NCBI GenBank assembly: GCA_035772405.1 | Contig: JAYKKM010000224.1 | Coordinates: forward strand, 1,437,001-1,501,000 | DNA: 64,000 nt | From: Chrysogorgia sp. JL179-B06 | Lineage: Eukaryota > Cnidaria > Anthozoa > Scleralcyonacea > Chrysogorgiidae | Reading direction: 5' to 3' | Shown: in pieces, positions 1-64,000 of the stretch | Layout of the letters: every line of letters starts with the position of its first letter | Numbering within the stretch: the first letter of the stretch is position 1 | Made by a program: the position numbers and the translations under genes | Notes under the pieces: model-generated | What the model was told of the DNA's origin: nothing | The model's input: only the letters and a program-made list of their open reading frames with translations | Databases searched by the model: none

Positions 1-172
1 TCTCAAGACAAGAAACTGAACTATACTCTTACTTTCTGTGAAAGTTGGCTGGTAATGCATTAGATCTGAATTTGTATTAGGAATTGGTATTTTGTATAAA
101 AATATTGCTCATAATACACACATTAAATTATGTTTAAATTGCTCATTATTTATTGTACAGGGGGACCGGAGG
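1..172. other. Non-coding left edge
   Basis: AT-rich sequence with no coding frame, splice pattern or repeat that I recognise. The last 8 bases (165-172, ACCGGAGG) are the left target-site duplication of the adjacent hAT-like element. Confidence 0.5.
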
Positions 173-847
173 TAGGGGTTTCCACAAGTTGCTCGGCAAC
201 TTTTCGTTCTATGAGCAACTTTTTTTTAACCGGCAACTTTTGTAACTTCGAGCAACTTTTCCTAAATTTGACATTTGTTTAGCGATTTTGAGTTTTTCAC
301 AACGTTTACTTTCATTTTGTGTTGAAATATGGTAGACAATATTAGGATAATAATAAACAATTTTAGCTCTCCAAGACCCAAGTCCAGTCAATCTCAATAT
401 CTCTTTATCGGTATTTAATACTCGGTAATTTTAGCCACTTTTGGCTTCTCAAAATTCAAAATGGCCGACATATTTACACAAAAGTTGGTATTTGACATTA
501 TCATAATTGTTTTAAGTTTTGACATTACGCCAGGTTTTATATTCGATTACATAGAACTATATACTATATTATATGAACTATGAAGTAATATATTAAAAGA
601 TTGTTTCATCAAGACTGCATTTTTTTATAAAGACATATTTATATGATTACTCTAAACATCATCACCAGGTATGTATCGACTCTTGCTCAAAATAGCAGCA
701 CTTGGAAGCGCAATTAAAGTCGCAACTTTTGAGCAACTTTCTTGAAAACTAGCAACTTTTTGAGAAAAATGGGCAACTTTCAGGCAACTTTTCATCTTTT
801 TTTGAGCAACTATTATCAGAATTTCGAGCAACTTGTGGAAACCCCTA
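173..847. mobile_element. Non-autonomous hAT-like element, 675 bp, with 8-bp TSD
   Basis: The ends are perfect 23-bp terminal inverted repeats, starting TAGGGGTTTCCACAAGTTGC at the left and mirrored at 825-847. An identical 8-bp duplication, ACCGGAGG, flanks it at 165-172 and 848-855. An 8-bp duplication with TAGGGG-type ends is the signature of the hAT superfamily. The interior has no transposase. Both subterminal regions carry many copies of GCAACTTTT or GAGCAACTT in either orientation, like the short transposase-binding repeats of hAT ends. The perfect TIRs and TSD suggest a fairly recent insertion. Confidence 0.9.
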
Positions 848-882
848 ACCGGAGGAGAAACATCTAGAGGTAATATTTTTCT

Positions 883-886
<4 letters not shown>

Positions 887-923
<37 letters not shown>
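887..923. repeat. Poly(C) tract
   Basis: A run of 37 uninterrupted C residues just right of the hAT-like element. The length may be affected by sequencing or assembly error. Confidence 0.9.
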
Positions 924-926
<3 letters not shown>

Positions 927-1573
927 CAACTGTCTAGACAGGGCCCTTCTAGCTTTTGTACTTTTGGATTTTAATACATGCTTGTCTTTAATATATGAAA
1001 CAATGTATGTCCATTTGAGAAATCAAATTGCCTAGGGCAGATATGATTCATCTGCCAGACCAGAACCATCCACAAAAAAATTTAATTGCTTGTGATGTTC
1101 CTTTAAAATGTTTATCCAATGAAATTTTATATTTTTCAGTCATTGCTGACTCAAAGCTAACATTTGCATGGAGACCACTAATATGACCATACTGTAAGTT
1201 GTCATATTAAGATTCAGTTTTACGGTAATCCGTTCGCTGTAAAAATTTATACTTTGATTAAAAAATATTCTAATAATTTCATTGCATAAACACTTTAATT
1301 CAGCAAGCAAGGCTTTGTTTATATCTGGTCAATTATAATTTAGGCAGCTATAGTACATTCAGAAAAATAGCACTTCTCTTTGAGTCAACAGAATTAATGT
1401 TTAGTTAGTGTACTCAGTACTTGTACAGTCTACAGTATGTCCAGTACGATTGTAAAGAATATGTATTTTAGCAGCACAAGGCATATAGGTATGTATTGTA
1501 GTGCTGTAGCATATACAGTATAACATGTTTAAAATATTGCCTATGGTGCTTCTTTGATTGTTATAGACTATGA
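924..1573. other. Intergenic, 3' side of the minus-strand membrane protein gene
   Basis: 650 bp of AT-rich DNA in which I see no coding frame or repeat. It must contain the 3' UTR and poly(A) site of the gene ending at 1574, but I could not place them. Confidence 0.4.
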
Positions 1574-3952
1574 TCAAATTTCAAATATTTCAGTAGTTAT
1601 TGGTAAATCTACAGAGCCTCCACTATTAACCTCACTACCTGCAGCCAACTTTGACACATATCGATGTATGATAAATCTAACTTGGTATTCCAACTCCTTC
1701 CTTCTTCGCTTACTATGTGCAGAATCTCCAGGAAACAGAAGTAATGGTAGTGAAAATGTTGCAAAAAGAAACACAGCTTGGACATAGGTGGAGGTTTCTT
1801 CAGTTTGGTTTAAGGACATAATTGAACTAAATGCAATAGACAGATAGAGGAAAGTCAAAAGAAGTCTTGTAAAGATAGTGAAAAAGGTTTTGCCACGTGG
1901 CCTTAGCCGACGGTATGTGGCAACATAGAGATTCACTGGTATGGATGGATTATTGTTGCAATCAAGGAAGAGCAAAAGCCCAGTACTAGAACTTTTGGAA
2001 GATAAATTATCAGAGTTACCAAGTGAATCTGTTTGTCCATTCAATGAGGCTTGTTGCTCATATTTTTCACATTCTTCAAAAAGAATAATCCTTAAATTCT
2101 CATACACAGAAAGGTAATGATTGAATGCCCTCCATATATAAAAGAGCACAAACAAGCAAGCAACAGTATAAGGGATATAAAATGTAACATTGAACCCCAA
2201 ACCAATCAAAGTATAGAGGAAAATCTTACAAAGAATATAAATAAACACTCCAAACATAAATGTCACAAATATATATGAGCACACAACACAAATACAAAAT
2301 ATAATAAAAAACAGGTACAAAATAACAACTGAAATAAAACGAACACAAGAAGGAAGTCTCTCACAGCACTCAGATTGGAAAGGGACATCTTTGCTGTAAA
2401 GTAGTCTGAAAATTCGAAAAGTAACATATCCCACTGGTGTCACATAAACAAAAAGTGAAACTATGACTACAGATGTCCACAGAACCATGACGACTGGGAG
2501 AAAGATAAAACCCAATATTTTGCACAAAGTGGGCCGTGCATCATCTATTAATTCTGGATCTGGTGATATTTGACCTGTATGCAATACTAGTTCAGGTACT
2601 GCATGACAGTAAGACTTCACCAAATGTGTACATGGTGAAAGTATTACTTTTAAAATAAACAGCCAAAATGCCAAGTCAAAGCAGCATTTCAGGTGAAACA
2701 CCATATTTTCATGCAAGAATTGAAAGCCAACTTTGCCTGAATGGTGGTTGATAAACTGAGCTGGTTTTTCATAACAAAGAAAAGTTTTTTCATCCCTTCT
2801 TCCTGACAGAGCTTTTCCAATTCCAGACATGCGCCCAGGAATAAGCACCAATACACCAAGGAGAAATAAACAAAAAACTTCGACAGCGAATAAGTAATAC
2901 TCAATTGGGGGCTCAAGAAATGCAACCAATCCAGTGTAATAACTGACATTGGTACGTATTTTAGCAGAATGGTTGTTCACAAAAAAAAGTATAACATAAA
3001 TACAAAAAATTATAGGAAATATAAAAAGGATAACAGCTCGAGTAAGTCTTGAACAACAGGCTTGTCCTTCATCTCCACCGCATGTGACAAATGATAATGG
3101 TTCTAAGAGTGTGAGGAGCTTTCTGTTGGGTGTGCTGGAGTCAATTGACATCGCAGGAATAGTGGAATAGTCAAACCGTGGGCTTGGTGTTGTGTTTCGT
3201 GATCGTTTGGCGACCTGAGCGTCCCTTGCAGGTAGGTACTTGAACAACAGTGGACTCAACACAAACATGATTGCACTCGCAACCTGCACGGCAACAATGG
3301 CGTAAGCAACCCAAACATTTGGGTTGATAGTTTCTGTACAGTTCACATAATCAGTGTCCTCATTCAATGAGCAACATCTGTGGACAATATCAATATCTTT
3401 TATAGATATATTCTTTTGTTCAAGTGGTGGGAAGCAAAATGGTTTACCATATGGGACATGGAATATAGCATTACTGTAGAATGCTGCAACCATCACTTTG
3501 GCTTGGCACAGGGAGGTGAGCATATTAAAGCATTGGCTGTCATTGGTTGGTGTCATCTGAATTTTCACTTTCAGAACGTGAACTGAGTGTTGGAGTGTCG
3601 TCAGTGACAAGATTTCGCTGTCGTCTGGGAGTGCCAGTAAAAACTTGGCTCGTGTCCTATGGACCCATACAAAGGAAAAATCCTCTTTCGGCTCCGTTGT
3701 GCTGTTCACGCTGTTCTTCACATTAACAACAAATGAAACGGCTATAGCATTGGTTTGGAAAACATCTTGGGTACTGCCACTGCTGGAGACCATCAACGAG
3801 CAATTGCAATCAGTTTTGGCTTGTAATTGGTGGTTGCTACTATGCGGACTGGACTTTGATTTATCCATCTGAGCAAACGAACTGCAAAACGCAAACAATA
3901 TCAATATGGTCAAGTTGAAGATCATACTTGCGAATGATTGCCGTTCCGACAT
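1574..3952 (-). CDS. Intronless multi-pass membrane protein, 792 aa, unknown function
   Basis: One uninterrupted frame starts at an ATG whose first residues (MSERQSFASMIFNLTILILF) form a typical signal peptide ending near AFCSSFAQ. Residues about 28-210 look extracellular, with many Cys (for example CNC, CC) and N-glycosylation sequons (NCS, NST, NIS, NCT). Hydrophobic segments follow at about 213-237, 304-325, 350-372, 422-440, 478-512, 536-590, 592-608, 690-712 and 722-741, giving roughly nine or ten membrane spans. A Ser-rich cytoplasmic-looking loop lies at 630-660 and a basic cluster (SKRRRKELE) near 748. I do not recognise the family; receptor, channel or transporter roles are all open. 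The lack of introns, next to a 13-exon gene, suggests either an ancient single-exon family or a retrocopy. Its start lies 160 bp from the GEN1 start, on the opposite strand. Confidence 0.85.
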   Translation of the reverse strand: MSERQSFASMIFNLTILILFAFCSSFAQMDKSKSSPHSSNHQLQAKTDCNCSLMVSSSGSTQDVFQTNAIAVSFVVNVKNSVNSTTEPKEDFSFVWVHRTRAKFLLALPDDSEILSLTTLQHSVHVLKVKIQMTPTNDSQCFNMLTSLCQAKVMVAAFYSNAIFHVPYGKPFCFPPLEQKNISIKDIDIVHRCCSLNEDTDYVNCTETINPNVWVAYAIVAVQVASAIMFVLSPLLFKYLPARDAQVAKRSRNTTPSPRFDYSTIPAMSIDSSTPNRKLLTLLEPLSFVTCGGDEGQACCSRLTRAVILFIFPIIFCIYVILFFVNNHSAKIRTNVSYYTGLVAFLEPPIEYYLFAVEVFCLFLLGVLVLIPGRMSGIGKALSGRRDEKTFLCYEKPAQFINHHSGKVGFQFLHENMVFHLKCCFDLAFWLFILKVILSPCTHLVKSYCHAVPELVLHTGQISPDPELIDDARPTLCKILGFIFLPVVMVLWTSVVIVSLFVYVTPVGYVTFRIFRLLYSKDVPFQSECCERLPSCVRFISVVILYLFFIIFCICVVCSYIFVTFMFGVFIYILCKIFLYTLIGLGFNVTFYIPYTVACLFVLFYIWRAFNHYLSVYENLRIILFEECEKYEQQASLNGQTDSLGNSDNLSSKSSSTGLLLFLDCNNNPSIPVNLYVATYRRLRPRGKTFFTIFTRLLLTFLYLSIAFSSIMSLNQTEETSTYVQAVFLFATFSLPLLLFPGDSAHSKRRRKELEYQVRFIIHRYVSKLAAGSEVNSGGSVDLPITTEIFEI

Positions 3953-4112
3953 TCCCGTGTCCTCTCAAATTTATTTTGAGAGCTGTTCGGATTTTTTTTC
4001 TAACCCCCGCCCACTTGACGGAGCTGTCCGATAGCTATCCGAGGAACGATGTGATATGCATGCTGGGAAATATTTCTCGAAGAGGCAAAATTTAAATGAA
4101 CGGTCTAACAAG
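3953..4112. promoter_or_regulatory. Putative bidirectional promoter between the membrane protein gene and GEN1
   Basis: Only 160 bp separate two divergent start codons, so both 5' UTRs and core promoters must lie here or within the first transcribed bases. It contains a CCCCCGCCCA stretch (4005-4014) that could be a GC-box-like site. At 4058-4069 is GCATGCTGGGAA, which reads TTCCCAGCATGC on the other strand and matches the core of the ZNF143/Staf promoter motif common in bidirectional promoters. There is no clear TATA box. Promoter function is inferred from layout. Confidence 0.55.
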
Positions 4113-48599
<44,487 letters not shown>

Positions 48600-48644
48600 A
48601 ATATATGACAAACAAACAATCGTGATCTTGGTAACGGAATAAGT

Positions 48645-48718
48645 ACTAACCAGAATAATTATACTAACCAGAATAATTACTATCCAGAATAACTACTTAC
48701 CAGAATAATTACTATAAC
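48645..48718. repeat. Tandem repeat (ACCAGAATAATTACTAT)n in GEN1 3' flank
   Basis: About four imperfect units with the common core CCAGAATAA, 46 bp after the stop codon, so probably in the 3' UTR. Confidence 0.85.
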
Positions 48719-48835
48719 CAAGAGTTCAACTCACGTGAAAACTTCCCATTTTTTTATGTCCAAGCCCGTGATTCATCATCGTGGCGAGTTCCCCCCGGCA
48801 GTTGTTGCCTTCCGCCGACTTTTGCCGCCAACTAA

Positions 48836-49267
48836 AGTGCCCATAACGTCAAAAAATTTATTGTTTTATTTGGAAGAACTTTTAAATTTTTTTTAAGATT
48901 TTCGTTTCGTCGCTTTGTTTTTGATATTTCAGTTTGTTTGATATATAAATATCTGGAATTTCGTCATACATGCATAATGACTTATCAGAGAATACACTAA
49001 AGTGAGAATAACATGTACGCGTGTTTCTCCCACAATACCAATCTTGTCGATTTTAAAGGATTTCGTTTGAGAATGAAAGTGATATACAAACGTCTCCGAT
49101 AAGTCATTCATTATGCATGTGTGACGAAATTCCAGACATTTGCATATCAAACAAACTGAAATATTTCAAAAACAAAGCGAAGAAGCAAAAATGTTCAAAA
49201 GAAGTTACTTTATCATTTTAAAAGTTCTAAAGTTTTAAAGACAAAATTATTTGACGTTATAGGCACT
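48836..49267. mobile_element. TTAA-type foldback MITE (AGTGCCCATAACGTCAAA ends)
   Basis: Inverted arms AGTGCCCATAACGTCAAA and mirrored TTTGACGTTATAGGCACT. A second internal inverted pair lies around 48953-48995 and 49095-49145 (TGGAATTTCGTCA / TGACGAAATTCCA). The right flank is TTAA and the left CTAA, so the left TTAA may have mutated. Confidence 0.8.
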
Positions 49268-49319
49268 TTAAGAGAAGTAAACAAAAAAGACAATTAACAA
49301 TTAACTTCACAAGCTGAAG

Positions 49320-49376
49320 ATGAAAAATTCCGGAGTGGTTTGCTGCTCTGTACCGAATTGTTCAAACGACAAAAAC
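49320..49376 (+). pseudogene. THAP-domain N-terminal fragment
   Basis: Reads MKNSGVVCCSVPNCSNDKN then stop. C-x(2-4)-C after V-x-C-C-x-V-P-x-C-x-N is the start of a THAP zinc finger, as in P-element and Kolobok transposases. Only about 19 residues remain. Confidence 0.5.
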
Positions 49377-49458
49377 TAAATAACATACTGCCTTGGCAAC
49401 TTGCCAGAATTGCGAATATGAGATGCGCAAGACGACATGCTCGGAGACATCAACTTCA

Positions 49459-49662
49459 AACCACTTCAAGGTTGGCGTCTTTGGGACGATGTTTTTTAGT
49501 ATAACTATAGCGCTACTCTAACTCCAAAACAACTTAGATGCTAACCCTAACCCGACGCCTAATAATGAGTTTTCTAATCGTAATCCCCGCCTAATGAGTT
49601 TTCTAACCCGGTCTATGGTTATACTAAAAAACATCGTCCCAAAGACGCGGACTATAACTTCA
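49459..49662. mobile_element. Foldback MITE, about 200 bp
   Basis: Arms GCGTCTTTGGGACGATGTTT then TTTAGTATAACTATAG at the left, mirrored with few changes at 49613-49660. Two internal TAATGAGTTTTCTAA repeats. Confidence 0.85.
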
Positions 49663-49707
49663 ACGGTCCCGGCGCCGAGTTGGACTGATTGCTTTAAAAT
49701 TTCTTAA

Positions 49708-50224
49708 AGTGCCACTACGATGAAAATTCACCCCCGTCTTTTAGATTTTGTTTAGCATAGAATAGTATTTCAGGGTCGAAAGTGATCATCGATGTAAAAT
49801 ACTGAAATCACTCATTACTAAAAACGTGTTCCAAGTGAGCCCGCTTTCAAAAGGTAAGTATTGTTTGTGACGTCAGATTCTCAATGCTACGCCTGAATTT
49901 CGGTCGAGGTTATTTGTTTTCTTGTTTTTTTCGAGAAGAAGATGAAATGTCCAGCCTTTCAGACGAAGAATTTGAAAAACGACCTTGATTTACTTGAAGA
50001 ATTAGCCACGTGGAGTCTTCGCGTTGAGAATCTGACGTCACTTCGTTACGCTGGTCAAGAACATGAACGATTAATGGCGGACATAACAACTCCAGATTCG
50101 GAGTAAGAAAAATAATACTTGCCATCGTCAAATCGCAAAACGGTTTCGACCAAGTAATATTTAGCAGCTCTGCTTTATAAAACGTAAAAATATCGATAGG
50201 TAAAAATTTGATCGTAGTGGCACT
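49708..50224. mobile_element. TTAA MITE, family C, copy 1 (517 bp)
   Basis: TTAA at 49704-49707 and 50225-50228. Ends AGTGCCACTACGATGAAAAT and mirrored ATTTGATCGTAGTGGCACT. A minus frame of 73 codons (49910-50131; MTMASIIFLTPNLELLCPPL) is partly conserved in copy 2. A fragment QRNEVTSDSQREDSTW-like is also encoded, hinting at a captured exon or transposase remnant. Confidence 0.9.
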
Positions 50225-50908
50225 TTAAGAACAAAAACAGCTATTGCCAAAATTTAAAAGAACATCCTTCCTAATTTTAGGAGTGCTTTTATTCTAAACA
50301 AAAAAAATTGGGGTTAGGGGCATTTTAAATAAAGGGTTAGTATGATTAGGACTATGTTTAAATTCGTATTTAATATAACTAACTCTGATTGTCATCTTGG
50401 CAAACGTATTTCATTACAAGAATACGAAGGACGTTTTGGAACATTAGCTAGCGAATCATGAACAAGATTGGTGGTTTGTACAAACAATTACATACACCAG
50501 CATGTAAGGACAAATCATATCGTGTAGCTAAACCTTTAGTCAGCCTAAATGTCTTGCATAGTAAAAAATAGCCATACATGCTATCAACGCAGCATTACTA
50601 CAACGTTAACCTAAATTGTACTTTGTCAAACGCAGCAACATATGGTACGTGTTCCATATGTTTCGCTTGAGTGAACATTTAACGTAGTTCGTGGCTGTAA
50701 GTGTATAGAGAAGGTATAATGATTGTTAGGTCACAGGCACGATCCAGATTACTGCTACCTTTTCATGATAACGAGATGAATCTAAAAAGAACAAAATAAT
50801 TATTAAATAAAAGCAGTGTTTACTAAGGATTTCTGCCACTAATAATTTCAATAATCAAAACAATACATGAATGCTTGGAAATATGGAATTTATTTCTCGT
50901 GTTGAACT

Positions 50909-50961
50909 AATCTCGTTCCCAGAGCCTTCGCCGCGCCAGCGAAGGCTCTGGGAACGAGATT
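50909..50961. repeat. Perfect hairpin, 23-bp arms
   Basis: AATCTCGTTCCCAGAGCCTT + CGC (50909-50931), 7-nt loop, perfect mirror at 50939-50961. Confidence 0.95.
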
Positions 50962-51610
50962 GGTGTTGAACTGGATATCCCACTCCTTTGCTTCGCTTTT
51001 ACTCGTAAGATATCCTGTTTATCACTCGAAATAAATTTCATATTTCTGCACATCCATGTATTATTCTATTATTATTATTATTATTATTCTATTACGCTTG
51101 TTTTGCTTTGCGCGTGGGAAAACATTCTCATTTCGCCAACCGGGGTCGCATCCACGCGCGCGTCACGCGGCGGGTAGCAAAATAAGCGCCTGCTCTCACC
51201 TCTCAGCGAGTTCACGTCGTCCTGAAGACGTGAAAACGCTCAGAGTTGCGTTGTAAACATAACAAGGGTTGAGAATACTCATGCGACTACAAATGATTAA
51301 TTCTCTTCGTTTAAGGTTGCCGCGTCGTACATCTTAGTCCCTAATATTTCGCCAAACATGCGTGCAATATTTCATTAATTCTTCTCGAACAGTGTTATTT
51401 CCCATACAAATCAGGAGGCAATTTTTCATGTAACTTTCAATTTGGAGAAGAAAAATAACCTCCAATAGGATAACCGTAATGGACATTAAGATACCTAGAT
51501 GATCATCAAGCTCAAATTCTCATAAAATGTTTTCCAAAGAGGGATCGCACCTGTAACCTTCTGATTGTCGGCGAGACGCTCTAACCATTGAACAATGATG
51601 TACTCGTTCT

Positions 51611-51806
51611 ATTTAACAAATAGATTACATTTTTCCGTGCGTGTGTACTGTAATAGATGCACAGATGACGTCATAGCGTGTAAAGAACAAAAAAGTACGG
51701 ACCGCCGAGGCGAGTGCCGTGACTTTTGTTCTTTACACGCTATGACGTCTTCTGTGCATCTATTACAGTACACATACATTGGAAAAATTTAATCTATTTG
51801 TTTTAT
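51611..51806. mobile_element. Foldback MITE, family A, second copy
   Basis: Arms AACAAATAGATT...ACTGTAATAGATGCACAG then ATGACGTCATAGCGTGTAAA, mirrored at 51722-51806. Shares the ATAGATGCACAG..GACGTCA core with 25602-25795. Confidence 0.85.
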
Positions 51807-52184
51807 ACACCAAATACTAAATTTTCCGAACTTTAACATTCTTAAATCGTAAAGTGGGCAGGGCTTTTGAAGAGAGGGAAATTACGAGGTAAAAAATCAT
51901 CAACAAATGAAAATCATGTTTAATTACCTCATTCGTGATCTATACAATTAACGTGACCTGATTGGTTAACGAAAGAAACAACAGTTCTGATTGGCTAATA
52001 CTTTAAGCTGCTAGGTCACGACTCTGTGACGTCAACTGTGTATCTATACTGTAATAACGCATAGTTTTTAGCCAATCAAATTGCTAGAAATACTAAAGTT
52101 GTTGTATAATGGTATTTAATAGAAATTGACAGGTGACTATAGAGTTTCTCGTGCCGTGATTGGTCGATATGGACGGCCTATTTT

Positions 52185-52216
52185 GTTATAGTCACCTCGC
52201 GCGAGGTGACTATAAC
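52185..52216. repeat. 32-bp perfect palindrome
   Basis: GTTATAGTCACCTCGC followed directly by its exact reverse complement; no spacer. GGTGACTATA also occurs nearby at about 52133. Confidence 0.95.
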
Positions 52217-52754
52217 ATTTTCAGCGCTTTAAAAATGGCGGCTTCTCGATTTATCGATATTACGTACGAAAAAGTGAATTGAAGAAAATGCTATTCAAAA
52301 ATAAACTAAAGAAGCAACTAATTATAGAGTTAAACATTTTCTAGGTAAGATAAAATAATTTTCCTAATTTCATAGGTATAAATTCTTGTTGGTGGTGTCG
52401 ACGGCAATCGGCGACACGATCAAAACAACAAGTAATTTTGTGAAAAACATCTTTATTTAACAGAATAGTTTGAACAACATTTGAAAGCTTATTAGCATGG
52501 TTGTTGAAGAGATGAACAAATGCTATTCAATATTCCCCTCGCCCACTTCCACCAGTCTTCCACTCTAGTTCTGCTTGATCTGTCAGAAAAATTAAGCACA
52601 TTTTGGCCTCCATTTGCAAGATCATGTTCGTATGTTGTTCGTTTTAATATTCTGTTGAATGTTGATTATTGCGCAACTTCCGGAAATAACAAATAAAATA
52701 ATTAAAACATTTTAAAACATAATCACCAAGACTGAGGTGACTAATTGTTATATA

Positions 52755-52903
52755 CAGTTTGTATAAAAAAACATGAACCGGCATAAAAATTAATTAATAT
52801 TGGCTCAGAGGTGTCTAGGGCTTTCAAACTACTACAATACTGTAAGTTGTTTGAAAGGAATGTTAATTAATTTTATGCCGGTTTTTCTTTTTTATACACA
52901 CTG
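52755..52903. mobile_element. Tc1/mariner-like MITE, 149 bp
   Basis: Ends CAGTTTGTATAAAAAAA and mirrored CAGTGTGTATAAAAAAG, inside TA at both sides. Arms extend through ACCGGCATAAAA.TTAATTAA. Confidence 0.85.
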
Positions 52904-53193
52904 TATACTGCCTATGCGGCAGTCATCATATATCGTTTCTCTATTCCAACTCCCCAATCGACATGCGGTACACTAAATACTTATTCGTTCCAAGGGAAAT
53001 AGTGAGATTTCATTCCTAATAATCTCGATGTTCCCAGAGATGAAGGTCGGAGACATCGAGATTTCAGATTTACTAACTTACTTTAGCGAGAAACAGTTTA
53101 ATTTGTTGCATGTCATGTGACCATGTATTAACCAATCAAAGTGAGCTTCAGGTAGTTGAAATATAGAACAATATAACACCAATTAATACTTAC

Positions 53194-63261
<10,068 letters not shown>

Positions 63262-64000
63262 CTGAAATGAGATCATAATTAGTTGTGTATTATAAAAGTG
63301 ACAGCTTTACCTACTAAAGTGTAAGTCACCATTGTATACCGACGGAAGTAATTAGTATTCAGCGCATTGCTCACAGGAAGTGGCTCAGGAAACGTGGCTC
63401 ACGGATATAGTGAAGTTTCATGTGACGTAATTTATTGTTATTAATATGCCAACCAGAGTTCGATTGGCTAATGAAACAAAGCAGCTTGGGAAGAGCTATT
63501 GTAATAGTGATGGGCAAATTAACATCACAATGACAATGGGCAAATTAACATCCCAAACAAGGTCGACGAGCGGGCGACAACCATAGAGATCATAAATAAA
63601 ACTAGAAGGGGCATCCAATCTTCATTTCAGTAAACCCCGGGTAATCAATTTGCCCAACATGGCGGTGTTCAATTGGTTATCAAATTCTGGCCCAGTGGCC
63701 CCTAGTTTTATTTAAGATCTCTATGGAAACAACTGGGAAATCAGACGGTAACAGTACAATGTTCCCCTCGTGTGCACGTGATAAGCGCGTGACAGGATAA
63801 ATTACTGTAAAATCCCTCATCCCGTAAATTTTCCCATTGATGATTTAAAGATGTTCGGATAACTGTTCAGACATTTGAAAATATGTTATCACCAAATAAC
63901 CCTGTCTAAACCACGACTTAGATAAAGTACCATTGCGAATATCTTATAAAGCTATATCTTTCGCTTCCCAATTCGCTGCGTTGACAAATGTCTATGTTTT
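63262..64000. other. MGAT4 intron, right edge of window
   Basis: No further exon found on the minus strand. A small foldback (63581-63726) is present; the rest is unremarkable. Confidence 0.5.
63581..63726. mobile_element. Foldback MITE, about 146 bp
   Basis: Inverted ends CCATAGAGATCATAAATAAA then ACTAGAAGGGGC, mirrored GCCCCTAGTTTTATTTAAGA then TCTCTATGG. TSD unclear. Confidence 0.75.

Larger units (their letters stand above)
48600..53193. other. Intergenic region between GEN1 and MGAT4, MITE-rich
   Basis: Convergent 3' ends. It holds a short tandem repeat in the GEN1 3' flank and at least six foldback elements or palindromes listed separately. 50230-50900 and 51060-51600 contain nothing else that I recognise, except a TTA microsatellite at 51063-51085. 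The final MGAT4 exon may lie here but was not found. Confidence 0.7.

Noticed and set aside
2689..3872. Small frames overlapping the 792-residue gene
   Set aside because: Shadows in other frames of the long membrane-protein frame.
4056..4112. Upstream in-frame ATG of GEN1 (MHAGKYF...)
   Set aside because: Rad2-family nucleases start Met-Gly with Gly2 in the active site; the ATG at 4113 fits and the upstream one would add 19 residues unlike any family member.

Overview
This is a metazoan genomic window, AT-rich, with spliced genes, long introns and very heavy repeat content. Several features suggest an early-branching animal, most likely a cnidarian: the mixture of Penelope-like, BEL/Pao, hAT and TTAA-target elements, and a stand-alone peptidase-C76-like fragment. 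I infer the phylum from overall style; no single marker proves it. Interstitial TTAGGG-type repeats also fit an animal.

Three host genes can be supported. (1) 1574-3952 (-): an intronless 792-residue multi-pass membrane protein of unknown function. (2) 4113-48599 (+): a Holliday-junction resolvase GEN1 orthologue. I rebuilt it as 13 exons whose phases all join (2505 nt, 834 residues). It starts 160 bp from gene 1, head to head, so the two probably share a bidirectional promoter. (3) 53194-63261 (-): the last identifiable exons of an MGAT4-type N-acetylglucosaminyltransferase, whose 5' part lies beyond the right edge.

Most of the remaining sequence is transposon and satellite DNA lying in introns. 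GEN1 intron 1 (4473-17619) holds a head-to-head Penelope-like retroelement pair (one intact 894-residue ORF plus an inverted truncated copy), a double foldback element, a textbook hammerhead ribozyme in a small retrozyme-like unit bordered by (TA)n, a 65-bp perfect palindrome, a 534-bp tandem duplication and a 141-bp satellite. Intron 2 holds a decayed BEL/Pao element whose one LTR carries a TTAA MITE; the other LTR preserves the empty site. Intron 4 holds a 19-bp minisatellite and a TTAA-flanked Kolobok-like transposon. Intron 6 holds the peptidase-C76-like ORF and LINE debris. Intron 7 holds a 1.4-kb TIR element and a TA-flanked hairpin. Intron 11 holds a 14-bp minisatellite and LINE debris.

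The intergenic stretch 48600-53193 is a cluster of foldback MITEs. The MGAT4 introns hold more TTAA MITEs, a LINE 3' end, a long (ATG)n tract and a 3.6-kb satellite (59480-63056). That satellite is built from the D-arm/A-box half of a tRNA gene and ends in a unit with a B-box. The best candidates for something unusual are this tRNA-derived satellite, the hammerhead unit with its degenerate relatives across the window, and the Penelope palindrome.
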